Assembly (NCBI GenBank): GCA_001692895.1
Contig: KV748246.1
Span: 558,970 to 622,969 of the forward strand
Reading direction: 5' to 3'
DNA from: Cenococcum geophilum 1.58
Lineage: Eukaryota > Ascomycota > Dothideomycetes > Gloniales > Gloniaceae
DNA: 64,000 nt
Each line of letters opens with the position of its first letter. Positions within the stretch are counted from its first letter, which is position 1. Both the position numbers and the translations under genes were made by a program. The notes beneath the pieces were generated by a model. That model was given only the letters and a program-made list of their open reading frames with translations. It was not told where the DNA came from and ran no database searches. Positions 23,501 to 36,363 of this stretch are shown in pieces.

Positions 23501-24207
23501 TTAAAGGCAGAAGTTAATAGCATTAAGCTCAATGGAAGCAGAGATTATAGCAGCGTTAGAAGAAGCAAGGTTAGCAGTATAGCTTAAGAAGCTGACGAGA
23601 GATCTAGGGGAAAGAGACAACGACAACCCTTTTATCCCTACGCTCTACTATAACAATAAGGGTACGGTCGACCTTTTATACGACATAAAACACCACCAGA
23701 AAGCCAAGCATATTGAGACTTAATACCTCTTCGAACGAAACAACATAGTTTAGTAAGATTAACTTAAAGTGGTATATATACCAAGTAAAAATTAACCTAA
23801 AGACATACTTATAAAATAGCTACCAATTAACCAATTTACAAAGCACTGTATAACGCTAGGAATCGGTAACTAACGGAGTAAGTAACAGAGGTTTTTCGCC
23901 TACTAGGTTTTCCCTCTGTATGTAGGCCGAATAGCACTTATAAGGTATTTAGGAATAGCTCTATAATTACCTATTTAGGACAGATAAGGAGAGCGTCGTT
24001 AGCATAGGGGAGTGTTAGAATTAAGTGAGAGGTGCTAACTAAGCTCTAAACACATTATGAGGACGAAGTCCGCATGCAATCTATATAGATATTAACCGCA
24101 TCTACTGCATCACGAATCAATTAATATTCATTATCTGCGTCATCTCTATTATCAATTAGATCCTTAAGATAGCTCCGCTATAACCCTATAACCTTATAAT
24201 TCTAACA
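20600..24207 (+). mobile_element. Ty1/Copia retrotransposon relic, RIP-inactivated
   Basis: Read through many stops, the plus strand shows Copia pol in the expected order. A protease/GAG-pre-integrase stretch lies at about 20.7-21.1 kb (VWLVPLFKTIKL; LFKLWHSLLG). Integrase lies at 21.2-21.7 kb (NNATRYT, IRADNRKGEF), and reverse transcriptase at 22.3-23.3 kb (LNKSLYGLKQALRDS). Copia RNase H lies at 23.4-23.8 kb (SMEAEIIAALEEARLAVWLK; IKHHQKAKHIET). A purine-rich tract (aggggag) directly abuts the 3' LTR. I could not identify the 5' LTR or gag, so the left end is truncated or unreadable. It lies inside the RT domain of Gypsy relic D. Confidence 0.85.
24013..24207 (+). repeat. Copia 3' LTR (about 195 bp)
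   Basis: Begins TGTTAGAATT and ends AATTCTAACA, a perfect 10-bp terminal inverted repeat with canonical TG..CA ends. It is preceded by a polypurine tract (aggggag), as expected of a 3' LTR on the plus strand. Immediately after it the sequence resumes in Gypsy RT (GPSTF). Confidence 0.85.
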
Positions 24208-27148
24208 GGCCCAAGCACCTTCTAAAGCTATATTAATAACGCCTTATAGAACTACCTTAATAACTTCTACTCTGCGTACCTAGATAATATACTTATTTAT
24301 AATAATAACCCTTTTAAGTATACCGAGCACGTTTAAAAGTCCTAGAGCGCCTTAGGGATATAGGACTTTATATTAATTTAAAGAAGTATAAATTCTTAGT
24401 TATAGAAGTAAAATACCTTAAACTAATTATTACTACTAAGGGTGTCTATATAGACCCTAAGAAAGTATATATAATTACTAAATAGTAAGCCCCTAACTAT
24501 ATTAAGGATATATAAGCCTTCCTTAGTTTTACTAACTTCTATTAGAAATTTATATACAACTTCTTAGGCGTAGTAGTATTACTTATAGTAATAATATAAA
24601 CGAAGGGCCTTTTTATAAAAGGAAAAAAAACGTACCTATATTTTACCTAGATACCTAAATAAAGAAGGCGTTCTAAAACCTTAAAAACGCTTTTACTAAA
24701 GCACTTATCCTAGCTTACTTTACACTAAGATAATAACTCTACCTTAAAATCAACTCCTTAGATTATGTTAACGTAGGCGTCCTTTTTTAAATAGGTAATA
24801 ACGGCCTTCTCTACCTAGTCGTATTTTACTTATCTAAGCTTATACTATAAGAGTATAACTATAAGATCTATAATAAGGAACTTCTTATAATTATATAAGC
24901 GTTTAAGGAATTCTAATTAAAACTCTCCTTAGTAGAACCTAATTAGCTAACTAAAGTCCTTACGGACTATTGCAAATTTAAATACTTTATAACTATAAAG
25001 TAGCTAAATTAACGCTAAGTACACTAAAACAAGTTTCTCTTTAGTTTAAACTTTAAAATTATATATAGACTAGAAATATAAAGTACTAAACCTAATAGCC
25101 TAATACGCCGCTTATAAGACCTTCCTTAGTCTAAAAATAACCTTTATAATTAGTTCTAATAATAAATAATCCTAAAAATATAAATTTTGGCCCTAGGTAT
25201 ACTACCTATAATAGAGCTAACTATATCTTAGCTTTATACTATAGAACTAAAGTTACCTCTTAAAATTAATAAGCTTATTACTACGGTATATAAAACCTTT
25301 ATTAACCTATTACTGTATTAACTTATTACCGTAAAGACCGCTAGCGCCTATACGCTACCTACTAGCCTTTAAAGCTTAAGCTGGATTAATATAGCAGCCT
25401 TGGGAGTAAAAGAGAATAGGCTCTATTATAAAGGCCGCCTATTTACCCCTAACTTAGAAAATTTATAACAGCAACTAATCTAAATGGCCTACGACCTCTA
25501 ATTAAGCAGCTACTTAGGTAAAGAAGGAACCTATAAGCTTCTTAGCTAATATTACTTCTAGCTAAAAATAATAGACTTAGTTAAACACTTTATAGGCGCC
25601 TACTATAGTTATAAGCGCGCTAAGGCCTTTAATATAAAGTACTAAGGACTACTGCACCCTCTACTAGTACTTGTATAATAATAGGTAGATATTACTATAG
25701 ATTTCGTTATTAACCTACTACCCTATAAATGACATAGCTATACCTATAAGAATATTCTTATAATAATATACCGACTTATAAAAGAGCGCCACTATGTCTT
25801 AACTAAAGGCGTAGCCGTTAACAACGTTACTAACGCCTTTCTTTACGAAGTTTACCGACTATATAGGTTACCTAACTTAATTACGTCCGACTAAGATATA
25901 TAATTTAACTCTAATATATAGAGACAAATCTGCTAACGCCTTAGCATCTCTATTAAGATATCTATATCCTTTTACTATAAAACTGCTAGGTAACTAAAAA
26001 ACGCTAATACCAGCATAAAAGCGTGCCTACGATAGGTAGTTGCCTATAGTTAGGATAACTAGGTAGATTACCTCCTACTAGGTAAATTTATAGCAAATAA
26101 CTATATCTTAACCACTATAGGACTTACCCCATTCTTTGTAAATAAGGTTATTACCCCTAATTTAGTATAGAGCCACTAGAACCTATTAATAAGAAACTGC
26201 TATATAAAAAACGCCTTAAAATACTACTTGCCGACTAGTATATAGACTATATAAAAAATCTGCTTAACTACTATAAGGGAGAAATGGCTTAGGCTTAAGC
26301 AAAGTAGGCCTACTTTATTAACTATTATAGAACGCCACTACCGGAGATATGTGTTGGTGACTAGGTATAGCTAGATATACGTAATATCTCTATATAGAGG
26401 CTTATAAAGTCACTTAATTATAAGAACCTTAGCCCTTATTTAATTAAACGAGTTATTAATAGGGGATTTATATATAAGCTAAAACTCCTACTTACCCTAG
26501 CCACCCGCGGGATATAGCCTATATTTTACCTATGGCTACTATACCTCTATTAGCCTAACCCCTTACTAGGGTAAATATAGCCTAAACCTCTACTAGTACT
26601 AATTTAAGATAAGAATAAAGATAAGAACTATAAGGAGTGGACTATTAAACAAATTATTAACTCTAAATACTTTAGTAAAGGTAGAGGACAACGGCTCTAC
26701 TATAGAGCTATATATATAGGATTCGATATAAATTAGCTAGAATGGCAACTATAGGAAGACTTTAAAAATGCAAAGGATCTAATTAGCGACTTTTACTATA
26801 TAAACCTACATAAACCGGGCCTAAGTAGAGATTTTATACCTAATTCTCTATAGAAGCCCTTATAGAGTTAAACCGTTATATATTACTATATAAGGGTAAA
26901 TTGCCGTTAAATTGCGGTAAAGTATAATTATGTGACCGGAATATCGTTAAGATGTCTAGGAACTTTAACTAGCAGTTAAAGTTATCTAATTAGTTGGATT
27001 TTTAGATGCTAAGCCCTATTATATAATATTATTTTAAGCCTTTAATAATACCTCCTTTCTTCTTTTCTATACCTTAAGTGTCCCTTTTATATATATATAT
27101 AGTAACTATAACGTTGCTAGAGCTCCGCCTTTATAGGAAGGGGGGTAG
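24208..27148 (+). mobile_element. Chromodomain Gypsy relic D (3' part of pol)
   Basis: Translated with stops ignored, this shows the RT palm (YLDNILIY, the YLDD box with D changed to N), then RNase H (LEIQSTKPNSLIRRL) near 25.0 kb. A zinc-finger/integrase core follows at about 25.5-26.2 kb (EGTYKLL, AYYSYKRAKAF, VDITIDFVINL, ERHYVLTKG). A chromodomain lies near 26.6-26.8 kb (EWTIKQIINSKYF, INLHKPGP). This is the layout of fungal chromoviruses. The 5' part is missing, cut off by the Copia insertion. It ends in a purine-rich tract (ggaaggggggtag) directly before the LTR at 27149. Confidence 0.85.
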
Positions 27149-27341
27149 TGTTATAAAACCCCACCATAGGGGCCTCTATAGGAGAGCCCCGTGCTCTTAT
27201 ATATACCTTACGTATAGCTTATATTAGCTACGCGTAGGTATATTACCTCCTTACGCCCTTAACCCTTATAATCGATTGCGTAACATTTTATAGACTCCTT
27301 AAATACATACGCTCTATAGCCACTACCCCCGTTCTATAACA
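27149..27341. repeat. LTR shared tail-to-tail by Gypsy relics D (+) and C (-)
   Basis: About 193 bp starting TGTTATAA and ending CTATAACA. On its left lies a plus-strand polypurine tract (ggggggtag); on its right lies the complement of one (ctacccctct), followed by minus-strand chromodomain sequence. It therefore serves as the 3' LTR of two elements in opposite orientation, or one element end was duplicated in inverted form. Confidence 0.7.
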
Positions 27342-27712
27342 CTACCCCTCTAAAAAAGCCTGCCCTTAGGCTTTATACGTCCGTATTATGTCTATAGGGT
27401 ATTTTTATCTTTATACTTAATAGGCAGCTTATTGTCTTCGCTATTCTAGCACTCTATTTACTTATTAAGGTACTTTAGGGGTTTGGGTTCGTTAGGGTAA
27501 TAATTATAAAACTACTAAAGCTTATAGGGACTACCTATAAGGTTTTATATAGGGTACTAAGTAGGGTCTAGGTTGTACCCCTTCTAACTAATATAATATT
27601 TTAACGTTCCTCTTATAAGCTTATAAGCTAGTATTTTTTTTAATTTCCTATTTATTGTCGCCATTAACTTAGATTGGCAGGGGAGGTTTATTCTTTTATT
27701 TAGGTAATGGTG
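27342..27712 (-). mobile_element. Gypsy relic C, chromodomain end
   Basis: On the minus strand, with stops ignored, the chromodomain motif GYNLDPT, then IGSPYKL and FYNYYPNEPKP, can be read; these are the C-terminus of a fungal chromovirus integrase. The relic is interrupted at 27712/27713 by copy A and continues at 39157. Confidence 0.75.
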
Positions 27713-27988
27713 TGGGAGGGTACGACCTCTCTAAGATAGGAAAGTCACAGTGCTATTAGTCAGCCTGTCGGTCGGTCTGTCGGTCGGTCACAATTAGTTA
27801 GAATTAAGCAGTAAGAAGAGAAAGAAAAGAGTGTATTTAAGGAAAGTTATATATCTATCGGTGTCGCCTAAGTTATTAAAGACTCTAAGGGCTCTAGACC
27901 AATCTATATAACTTATAGAAGGCCTAGGCTCTCCCGAAGCTATGCCTAATCTAGATATTAAATCTAGAGGCTAAATTATATCATTATA
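27713..27988 (-). repeat. Copy A 3' LTR
   Basis: 276 bp, aligns end to end with 38881-39156, 39894-40152 and 50209-50484. Contains the tandem CTGT/CGGT run (cctgtcggtcggtctgtcgg) at about 27763. Differences from the other LTRs are almost all C/T or G/A transitions. Confidence 0.88.
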
Positions 27989-27989
27989 T

Positions 27990-30900
27990 ACCTCCCCCAC
28001 CTAAGTCGTTATCCCCTAATAACTTCCGAAACTTTAAAACTCCTTATCTTCGAAATAAAGGCGCGGTAGGTAATTGTATACGTTCCTTACCCTTACTACA
28101 AACTTAAGATAGTAAATAAGGAGACTCCGTTCTGGTTGAATAAGACCGTTCTTATCTACTTGGCTAAGCAGCAAGAGAGACCTTAGACTAGCGGCTCTTA
28201 GATAATATAGCTCTTTCACGCCCTTTTATTTACTTAGTTCTGTCCTATAATTCTTTAGGCAACTCTATATAACTCTGTCCTTCTATAATAACTAGGGGCA
28301 CTCTACTTAGATCTACCGTAACAGCTAAAGGATTAATTCTATTATTAATGCAGTAGAAGTAAGAGTGGCTATTAAAGCGTTCTATTTTAGTTGCATATAT
28401 TAGCCTAAATATATCTTTATAATTCTCAACGGCCCTAAGATAGTAGGAATGCATCTATTTCCCAACTTCGTTCCTATTGCTATTAAGAAGAAGGTTACAA
28501 TCTTAAATTACTACTAGAGAATCCTATTGTCGTTTACCGAGAAGGGCGTTAGATAGAGCGCTGGTAGCTATAAGCTTAACTACTATAGGGAAGCAATATA
28601 GAATCGCGCTATAGAGATTGGTATATTCAGACGGCGTATAGGGCGGCGCTCTTAAGTCTTGGTGCGTATCTATTAACTCTACCTAAGTACCTCCTTTAGT
28701 AACCTCGAGGTTATTATAATCGTCCTAAATACTAATAAACTATAGTAGTATTGTTTGCTGGGTTCCAGTTAAAGGTCCTTTCGCTCTATAAGGAAGATAA
28801 GGCATAGTTATATATATATCTCCTTTCTTATATAGCTAAGCTACTTAGTCGGTCGCATACTTTTCTACGTCTTTAGTGGTCTAGTCTTAGTTAGAGATCT
28901 TATAAATAAATCCGTCGCCCTTAGTTAATCCTTACGCCTTAAAATCCTCCTACTATAATTCTAGGTAGTAATATATGCCGGGTAGGATAATTATGCAATT
29001 ATCCTTAGTCTTATTATCCAGAGAAACGCTCCCTTAGATTATGTCGGCATTATATCTACTTTTAAGGAGTAAGGGAATATTAACGTTAATATAACGGAAA
29101 GCTGTAGAGTCTCCTTTAACCGCGAATTTCGTATAATAAGGGTAGGAAATAAGTTGCTACTAGCTGTTAGGCCTAAGAGCGCAATAGAGACAATAATACT
29201 AAGGGTTTTATCTTATTAGCTATTAGCAGAGACCGTAAACCATTATTCTTAACTAGCCATAATTTAGCCGCCTATTAATTAGACGCTAATGGTGGCGGTA
29301 TATATATATTTCCTTATTAATCATCGCCGAGATACTAGAATCCTACCACTATCTAAATACGTTCAAAATTATAGATCCTTCTCGCTGCTATACTTCTTAG
29401 TCTTCTAGTAATATTATCCAATTAAGCAAAGCCTCTCTGTTATATAAAAACCTTAATACTAAGTTATAAATAAACTTATATAGTCCTAAGGAATTAGATA
29501 GAACTGGAGGTTTATAAGCTTTTCTAAACTAAGAGTATGTGATGGGATTGGTCTTTATAGTGCTAAGGTGGTTATAAGCGTAATATATTAAATAGAGTCT
29601 GTAATATAATGCGGTATAGTTTAAACCCTTTATCGCTAAACCTATACGTCCTCCTATAGCTTGCGTATATATCTAGCAGACCTTATATATCTCTGGATTA
29701 GAACTAGCTGCCCTATACTAACTACGCAAGAGCTTTATAACCTTAGTTGGTTCGATTTTAGTAGTTTGGTTTAGGAACGCCTTAAGATAAGCGGGTATAT
29801 CATTCTTATAGTCACACCCTCATTTTATATGGAGTACCGCCACAGCATCTATAGCCTCCTTAATATACTCCTTATTATCTCCTAGCTTAATAACGTTCTT
29901 ATTAAATATTAATACTACCCCTAGCCCTCCTACTTCTAGGTAAGCAATTATTAGCCCTCTTTTTAAATTCCTTCTTAATGAAGATACTAGTAGCCGCGGG
30001 GGCGAGCTAATAGGCGTTCCAGCCGCAAGAATGCTCTCGTTTATGGATAATAATAGCGAGTTAACTAATATAGGTAATCCTTGTTAGGACGGGCTTGGTA
30101 TAATACTAACGCCTTCTCCTTAAATAGGTGTTGATGGCTAAAAAGCTAAGGGATTTATTACGTTAGAAGTATATTATAAATGTGTTTGCAGTATAAGAGC
30201 TAAGCTCTCTCCTGCTTATTTAATTCCGATATTAGTAACCTCTAGTCCTACGGTAGTTAGTCTCCTACTTCTTAGCGGTAGGTCCTTGTTTAGAATAAGG
30301 AAACTAGTTAAGTGTCTTTCTAAGCTATAATTATTTACTACCTAGTCTAATACCGCCCTTCCTAGTATCTTCGGCGCGAGCGCGAAATCGGTCGGCTGTA
30401 GTTAAGTAGTGTTTTTAATACCGCGTCCTAGATGTTCAAGCCTGTCGATTAGGGCCTTATTAACTCGTGCCGTCACTTTATAAAGTGGGTAGACGGTAAG
30501 CTTTTAGGCGGTAGAAAGGAAGTGGTAAAAGACCGCGTATTTAAGTAGACCGTTAAGAATACCTTATCCCTAGGACTTTTAGATAGTTTCTTTAGCTTTA
30601 TTATACTAATTTCTTTAATCTTTTGCCATCTTACTAACGTTAGAGATATTCTTAAAGATTAATAAGAACGCGTCCCTTCCTAGAGATGCTTATAGCCCGT
30701 TATCCTAGTTAACGAAATTAACTACTATACTAGCAGCATCTGCGTAGTTTTCTTAAGAGAGTAGAATCTTATTGTAGATTTAAAGGAGCACTACCTAATG
30801 CTAATTAACTGCGAAGCCTCTAACTTCTATAAGGACGTTACTAATTTATTACTTAGCTCCTTTATATAGTACTAGAGGTCTGCTAGATAAAGATATAGTA

Positions 30901-31300
30901 AATATACTATTGTTAATTCTGTTTAATTTATAACTTTAACTAATCGCGGCTGTGTTTAAGGTTTATTAAGAGCGAAAAGGTAAAGTTCTAAATAGGGTTT
31001 CCTAATTTAAATAGTCTACTAAATCTAGGTAGCGGTGTGGAGTTCTACTAGCTCTAATTATTAAATAGACTAATTATGATTTTCTATCCCCGGGATAGAA
31101 AATCGCTATTAGCTTAGTGAAGGCGGTGAGTAGAACTGATATCTTTGCAGTAAATAATACTAGATAGTTATACGTAAATATTCTTCTATCCTTACCTTAT
31201 TGCCACCACGTATTAGATTCCTGTAACTAAAAAAAGCAAATAAGAAAGTATAATAGAAAGAGCTTTAGGAAATACGGTAAATAAACGGATGGATTATACA
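27990..31300 (-). pseudogene. Degraded 3' coding region downstream of pol in copy A
   Basis: Between the end of integrase and the 3' LTR lie ~3 kb that stay readable as protein through RIP stops on the minus strand. Two segments are still intact: 28454-28245 (contains INPLAVTVDLSRVPLVIIEG) and 28219-28034 (contains ASLRSLLLLSQVDKNGL). A third, near 30.06-29.83 kb, reads GGLGVVLIFNKNVIKLGDN. The same segments occur in copy B. I recognise no domain. It could be a separate ORF in the env position, an extension of pol, or captured host sequence. Confidence 0.5.
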
Positions 31301-32660
31301 GCTGTTATCTATATCCCCTTCCCTACCTTAGAACTTAACTGTCCCCTAGTTAAATGTTTTATACTTAGTTCTATTAAATAATCTTTCTAAAACGCGCACT
31401 TCTTAAACTATACGGCGTTGCAATACTGGTGGATTTTATATAACATCCTCCTTAGGTTCTAGCTCTGCTGTTATTTCTTATAGTATAGTTCCGCCTAACT
31501 AGTTAAGCTAGTCTTCCTAGTGGACCTTAGACATCCGTTGTTAATAGAACTTCTTTAATCTATTTCCTAGAGTTTGATTACAGAACGGTATACCGTTAAG
31601 ATCCTTAATTAAGTACCATCCTTTATAAGGGTAACTCTTATATATACAGAATGGGCCTAGCTATTTTAGATCTAACTTATAACTACTAGAATAGTCTTAC
31701 TTAAGCTGCGTGTTATAAAGTATAACTATATCTCCAACCTTAAATCCGTCCTGGTAAATATAGTAGGTGTCATTAAAGTACTCCTTATTTACTACCCTTA
31801 GTCGTCTTATACGCGCGATAGCCTCTTTTATATCTACGTCTCTTTGGTTAAACTACTTTATACAAAGTACTAGTAGCTCTATAGTAGTCCGGACTGTTTA
31901 CTAAGGCAGCGTCTGCCAAGTAGGTATATAGAGTTTAATAGAAAGGACATGCTTATATCCGTATATAACTTTTACTAGTATTATTCCCATAGGCCGCTTA
32001 ACAGTTATCCTATCTGCCTATAAAATAGTATAAAGATTGTCTAGCTATAAGCCATCTATCTTTGCTAAAGCGTCTATTATAGGTCTATGGCCTCGCTCTA
32101 TAAAGCCTTACGCCTAAGCGTGGTAAGCGGAAGCTATAACCCTCTTAATATTATAGAGCTCTGCGAGCGCAGCGGTAATATTAGTATTCTCTCCTCTACT
32201 ATCTATAGAGAGCTGTCTAAATGCTCCCTATTGGCAGATAATATCTTTATAGAGGAACTTCGCTATGCTTTTTATATCCTTATTTTAAAGGGCCCGAGCC
32301 TCTACCTATCTAGATATATATTCTTAAGCAATAGCCAGGTACCGGAATCCGAGACGGCTTAGAGGTATAAACGTAATATCCACTACTACTCGTTGCCATA
32401 AGGTGGACTCTTACGTAGGGTATATTACTTCTTCTTCCTGTCCTAGCTGTCGCTCCTAGTATTATAGATATAACTTAATATGCTATAATATCTAATCCTA
32501 TAGCCCTGGCCACTAATATTAATTTAAGACCCTTTAATACGTTCCCTCTTATCTATAATGTCCGCTTTAATTATAAAGGCTTTTAATAATCTTCTGCTAA
32601 GCGTCCTTATTATTAACTACCCTTTACATTAGTATATTTTTTAACTGCTAGCGAAAGAGC

Positions 32661-32699
32661 TGTTAATNACGCACNAGGAACTTTAGNGTATATNATTTN
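32661..32699. other. Ambiguous bases in assembly
   Basis: Five unresolved bases (n) occur within about 40 nt inside copy A, in a segment that is otherwise nearly identical to copy B (44,830-44,870). Ambiguous calls are expected where reads from RIPed repeat copies were collapsed, so the sequence here may be a mixture. Confidence 0.8.
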
Positions 32700-35600
32700 A
32701 ACTTTTTAAACTCCTTAGTATTTATCTCTTCCGGACGTTATAAGGTTACTAGCCACTTTATAATCTTTTAAGATTCCTTTAAATATAAGTCTTTTAATGG
32801 CAGACCCGCTTCCATTTTAAGACGGGCAGCTATATATTCTAAGGCACTCAGTTTACAGTTAATAAACTCTTTAATATTCTCAGTTGGCTTATTAGGTTGT
32901 TTACCATTAGGTAGTCGTTACGAAAGTCCATTAGCTAGGCTATTCTTTTTCCCCGGTATATATCTGATATTAAAGTCCTATAGCTGAATCTATACTAGCC
33001 ATCTTATCATTAAGGCTCCGGGTAAATTAGTAGCGGTATAATTTAATTATATAACTAGGGTGTTTGCGTCCATCTCTACTATAAAGTAAACGCTATATAG
33101 GTATACGCAATACTTCTTTAACGTATGCAACAATGCCCGATATTTAAGCTTTCTTAAGTTATATTTCTGCTCCGCCTAAGACTAGATACCGCTTTTATAT
33201 TAACACGGGTAATAATGATTTTATACGTCTAGTTGCATAAGGCCGCACCCCTATTTATTCTTGCATCTGTTAATGGCGAGAATAATTAGCCTAGCCCCTT
33301 TACTATAATCCAGCTAAACTAATACGGGTATAGTAGTAACTGCATACTTTAGAGTTTTTATAGCGGCTATTTGCTCTATACCCTATACGAACGGAACGTT
33401 TATTTATAGTAGTTAGAAGATTGGCTCTACCTTAATTGCGAAGTCTTCTACCTATATTTGGTAATATACGACAACTCCTAAGAACGCTTAGGCCGACGTA
33501 ACGTCTTTATAGTCTTTCTAGTAAATAATCTTTATAACCTTTGACTCTTCTAGATATCGTCCTTTTCCATTATAGTAGTAGCTAACTACTATAATCTCGT
33601 CTTTATAGAAATAAGACTTTGCGCCTAAGATTGTACACCTAGCTTATTTTAAATCTGTAAGTACCCCGTCTAGCTATATAATATATTCCAAAATGTATCT
33701 ACGCACACTTAGAAGGCCCTCCTCCCTATTATATACTATCTATGGGCCTTTTACTATAATGTTATCTAGAAATGGTAGGGTATAGTATGGGATATATTGT
33801 TTTAAGATCTTAGTAATCGTCCGTATAAACTAGGCTACGGAATTCGTACCTTTTATAGGTACCGTTGTTTATTATAGAAGTCCTAGAGGTATTATAAAAG
33901 CCGTTAGGTTCTGGCTTTCTATATTTAGCTCCAATTAGTTATAGCCTGAAAAGAAGTCTACTAGAGATATAACCTTACACCCCACAAACTCTTTGGAAAA
34001 TTCATTGGCATATAGCGGCAGATTTGCGTCCCTAATAGTTACTTAGTTAATATTTATCGCCGCGTTAATTAGTTGGTACTTATTGCGTTTCTTCTTACTT
34101 ATAAGAAACTATGGATTTCTATATAGGCTTTTATAATATTCTAGAGTCCCTTAAGCTAGTCGTTTTTATAATATATTTATTACTTCTCCTTATAGGGCCC
34201 TAGGTAATAGAAAGTTTGGTACTTACTATACTTTATACGGCACGGTTTTAATCTTTAGTAGTAAAGTTATGTCTCTACTAACGCGACCTATTTTAGAGAA
34301 CTCCTATACTAAAGCCTCTTCTTAATTAAATAACATGGCCTTAAGGATCTCTCGTTCTCTTAGCTAAATATCTCCTATAATTATACGCTCCAATTATTCT
34401 AGCTTTAGTCGTGCACTGTGGGCCAGCTTAGTATATTACGGCTTAAGAAAATAATTATATGGTCTAAGAGGCAATCCTTAGATAGACGCCTTCTGTCAAT
34501 ATAAGGCCACCTCTCGCTATTCCACTATGCCTTCCATTACTGTTCTATCTAGTGCCAATAAATTAACTAGGTGGACCTTATCTGCCTTCCGTTTATATAC
34601 AGTTGCTACATTTATAGCACTTAGTTAGGCCTTACTCTAGCAGCTTTCTATTTACATTATAAATAGATCTATTATCTTTAATATTTAATATATAAGGGAT
34701 TTAGCTTTTACTTTAAATACTAGCTTCCAATTCTTCCTTAAGTATTTCTTTAGAACTTCCTTTAACGTTTTACTGTCAAGCTTTCTCTATCTAATGTTAT
34801 GCTTCTCTTCCTACTAATAGCTCTGTCTAGTAGATATCCAAAACGGTATATATCCGTATTAGAGCCGTATCTTATTTCCCTTCTTTTTATTCTTAATATC
34901 CTCCTTGTCCTAATGCGCCGGGTTATAAGTAACCCCGGATATAATCCTAGCGGTTATACCAGCTATATATTTCCTAAACTGTTTTCTATACTAATACCTT
35001 TATCTAGTTTAAAGAATATTACATTTTTATAGGACGTTAAGAACCTTATTTTAACTCTGCTATCTTCTAATTAAATAATATAAGATACCTAACCTATTGC
35101 GGTTCGTTTTATTACTAGTTTAACCCTTACCGACCATAGCTTACTAAGTATTATCTTATATAACATTTCCCCTATAGCAATAAATGTTATAGATATTAAG
35201 ACGTTATCTATTACTATAGGGACCGTATATACTAGCCCAATGAACTTAGACTAAGTTCTATTTATAGACGTTAGACGCGCGCCTTATAACTATAAAGGCA
35301 GACTTAATATTAGTAGGCTGTGTCATAGGGCTACGCTTTCCTTAATTAGGTTAAGCCTAGCTCTAAAGTTAATTAGGCATTTAGCCCTTCTATCTCCTAT
35401 CTACGCTTCTACCTTTAGGCACCGCCTTTAAAACCGGATAAATCCTACTTCTCGTTTAATCTGGTCCACTTCGGCAGTTATTAGGCCGGCTTAATTAGTA
35501 TAAAACGTTAGGTATGCTAATAACACAGATGCCTTAACGTCCTTCTACTTCTGTTAGTAAGGCTCCATAAGGGGTAGTAGAAGAGGCTTAAAGAATAGCC

Positions 35601-36321
35601 TTGCGACTTTAGGTATATACATAAGGCAGTTACTAATAGTAACTTTAATAGTTTTTAATAAGATCTTGTCCGCTATTATAGTTGGGCTTAGGACGTTTCC
35701 TTTTAGTATATCTATTATCCTGACTAGCTTTAGTCGTAATGCTTTAACTATTATTATTATATCTACTATTTACTCCGTCTGTCCTAGCTATTCGGTATAA
35801 TTTATTTTATTACCCCTATTACTACTTAATAGTAGTAGAGGAGCCTACTGCTAGGGGCGTGGTATAATTTAGACATATCCTCCTGGTTATACATTTTAAA
35901 CCGTTGCCAGTCGCGGACCAGATGGTTTTAGAGGCTATTTCGTCACCTTTACTTCCCCTTACGGTCTCCTAAGATTATATACCCGCGGCGTAGGCTATAA
36001 CTAGGTTGCGGCCCCTACCAAATTAACGTATATTAACTCTACTTAGTATATATCTTCTTAGGACTTACTAAGTTCCTCTTTACTTTTAGTATTACTACCC
36101 TTTATAAGCTCTACAGAAGTTACCTTTAGTTAAACACCTATCGCTAGCGTATTAGGATTAATATTCGCGTTCTACCTTAGCTAGTCTTTAAGGAACTAGA
36201 TTTAATTATCGCTTGGTAAATACGGAATTGTATTTCCTAGGCGCTTACGTATTCTAGCGCATATTCGGTTATTTTTATTTATATATAGAAAACTATAATA
36301 AACTAACTCTTTAAGCTCTAG

Positions 36322-36363
36322 ACACTGATCGATAAAATGGTAGGTACCCCTATATCTATAACA
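36322..36363 (-). pseudogene. Gag CCHC zinc-knuckle remnant of copy A
   Basis: Minus-strand translation gives CYRYRGTYHFIDQC, the CX2CX4HX4C nucleocapsid knuckle in which the second Cys has become Tyr (TGT to TAT, a RIP-type G-to-A change). In copy B the first Cys codon is also lost. It places gag upstream of RT on the minus strand and so fixes the orientation of the element. Confidence 0.75.

Noticed and set aside
27763-27790. Tandem ctgtcggtcggt tract considered as a CRISPR-like or satellite array
   Set aside because: It is only a short 4-bp mini-repeat inside an LTR and recurs in all four LTRs; there is no spacer-repeat structure.
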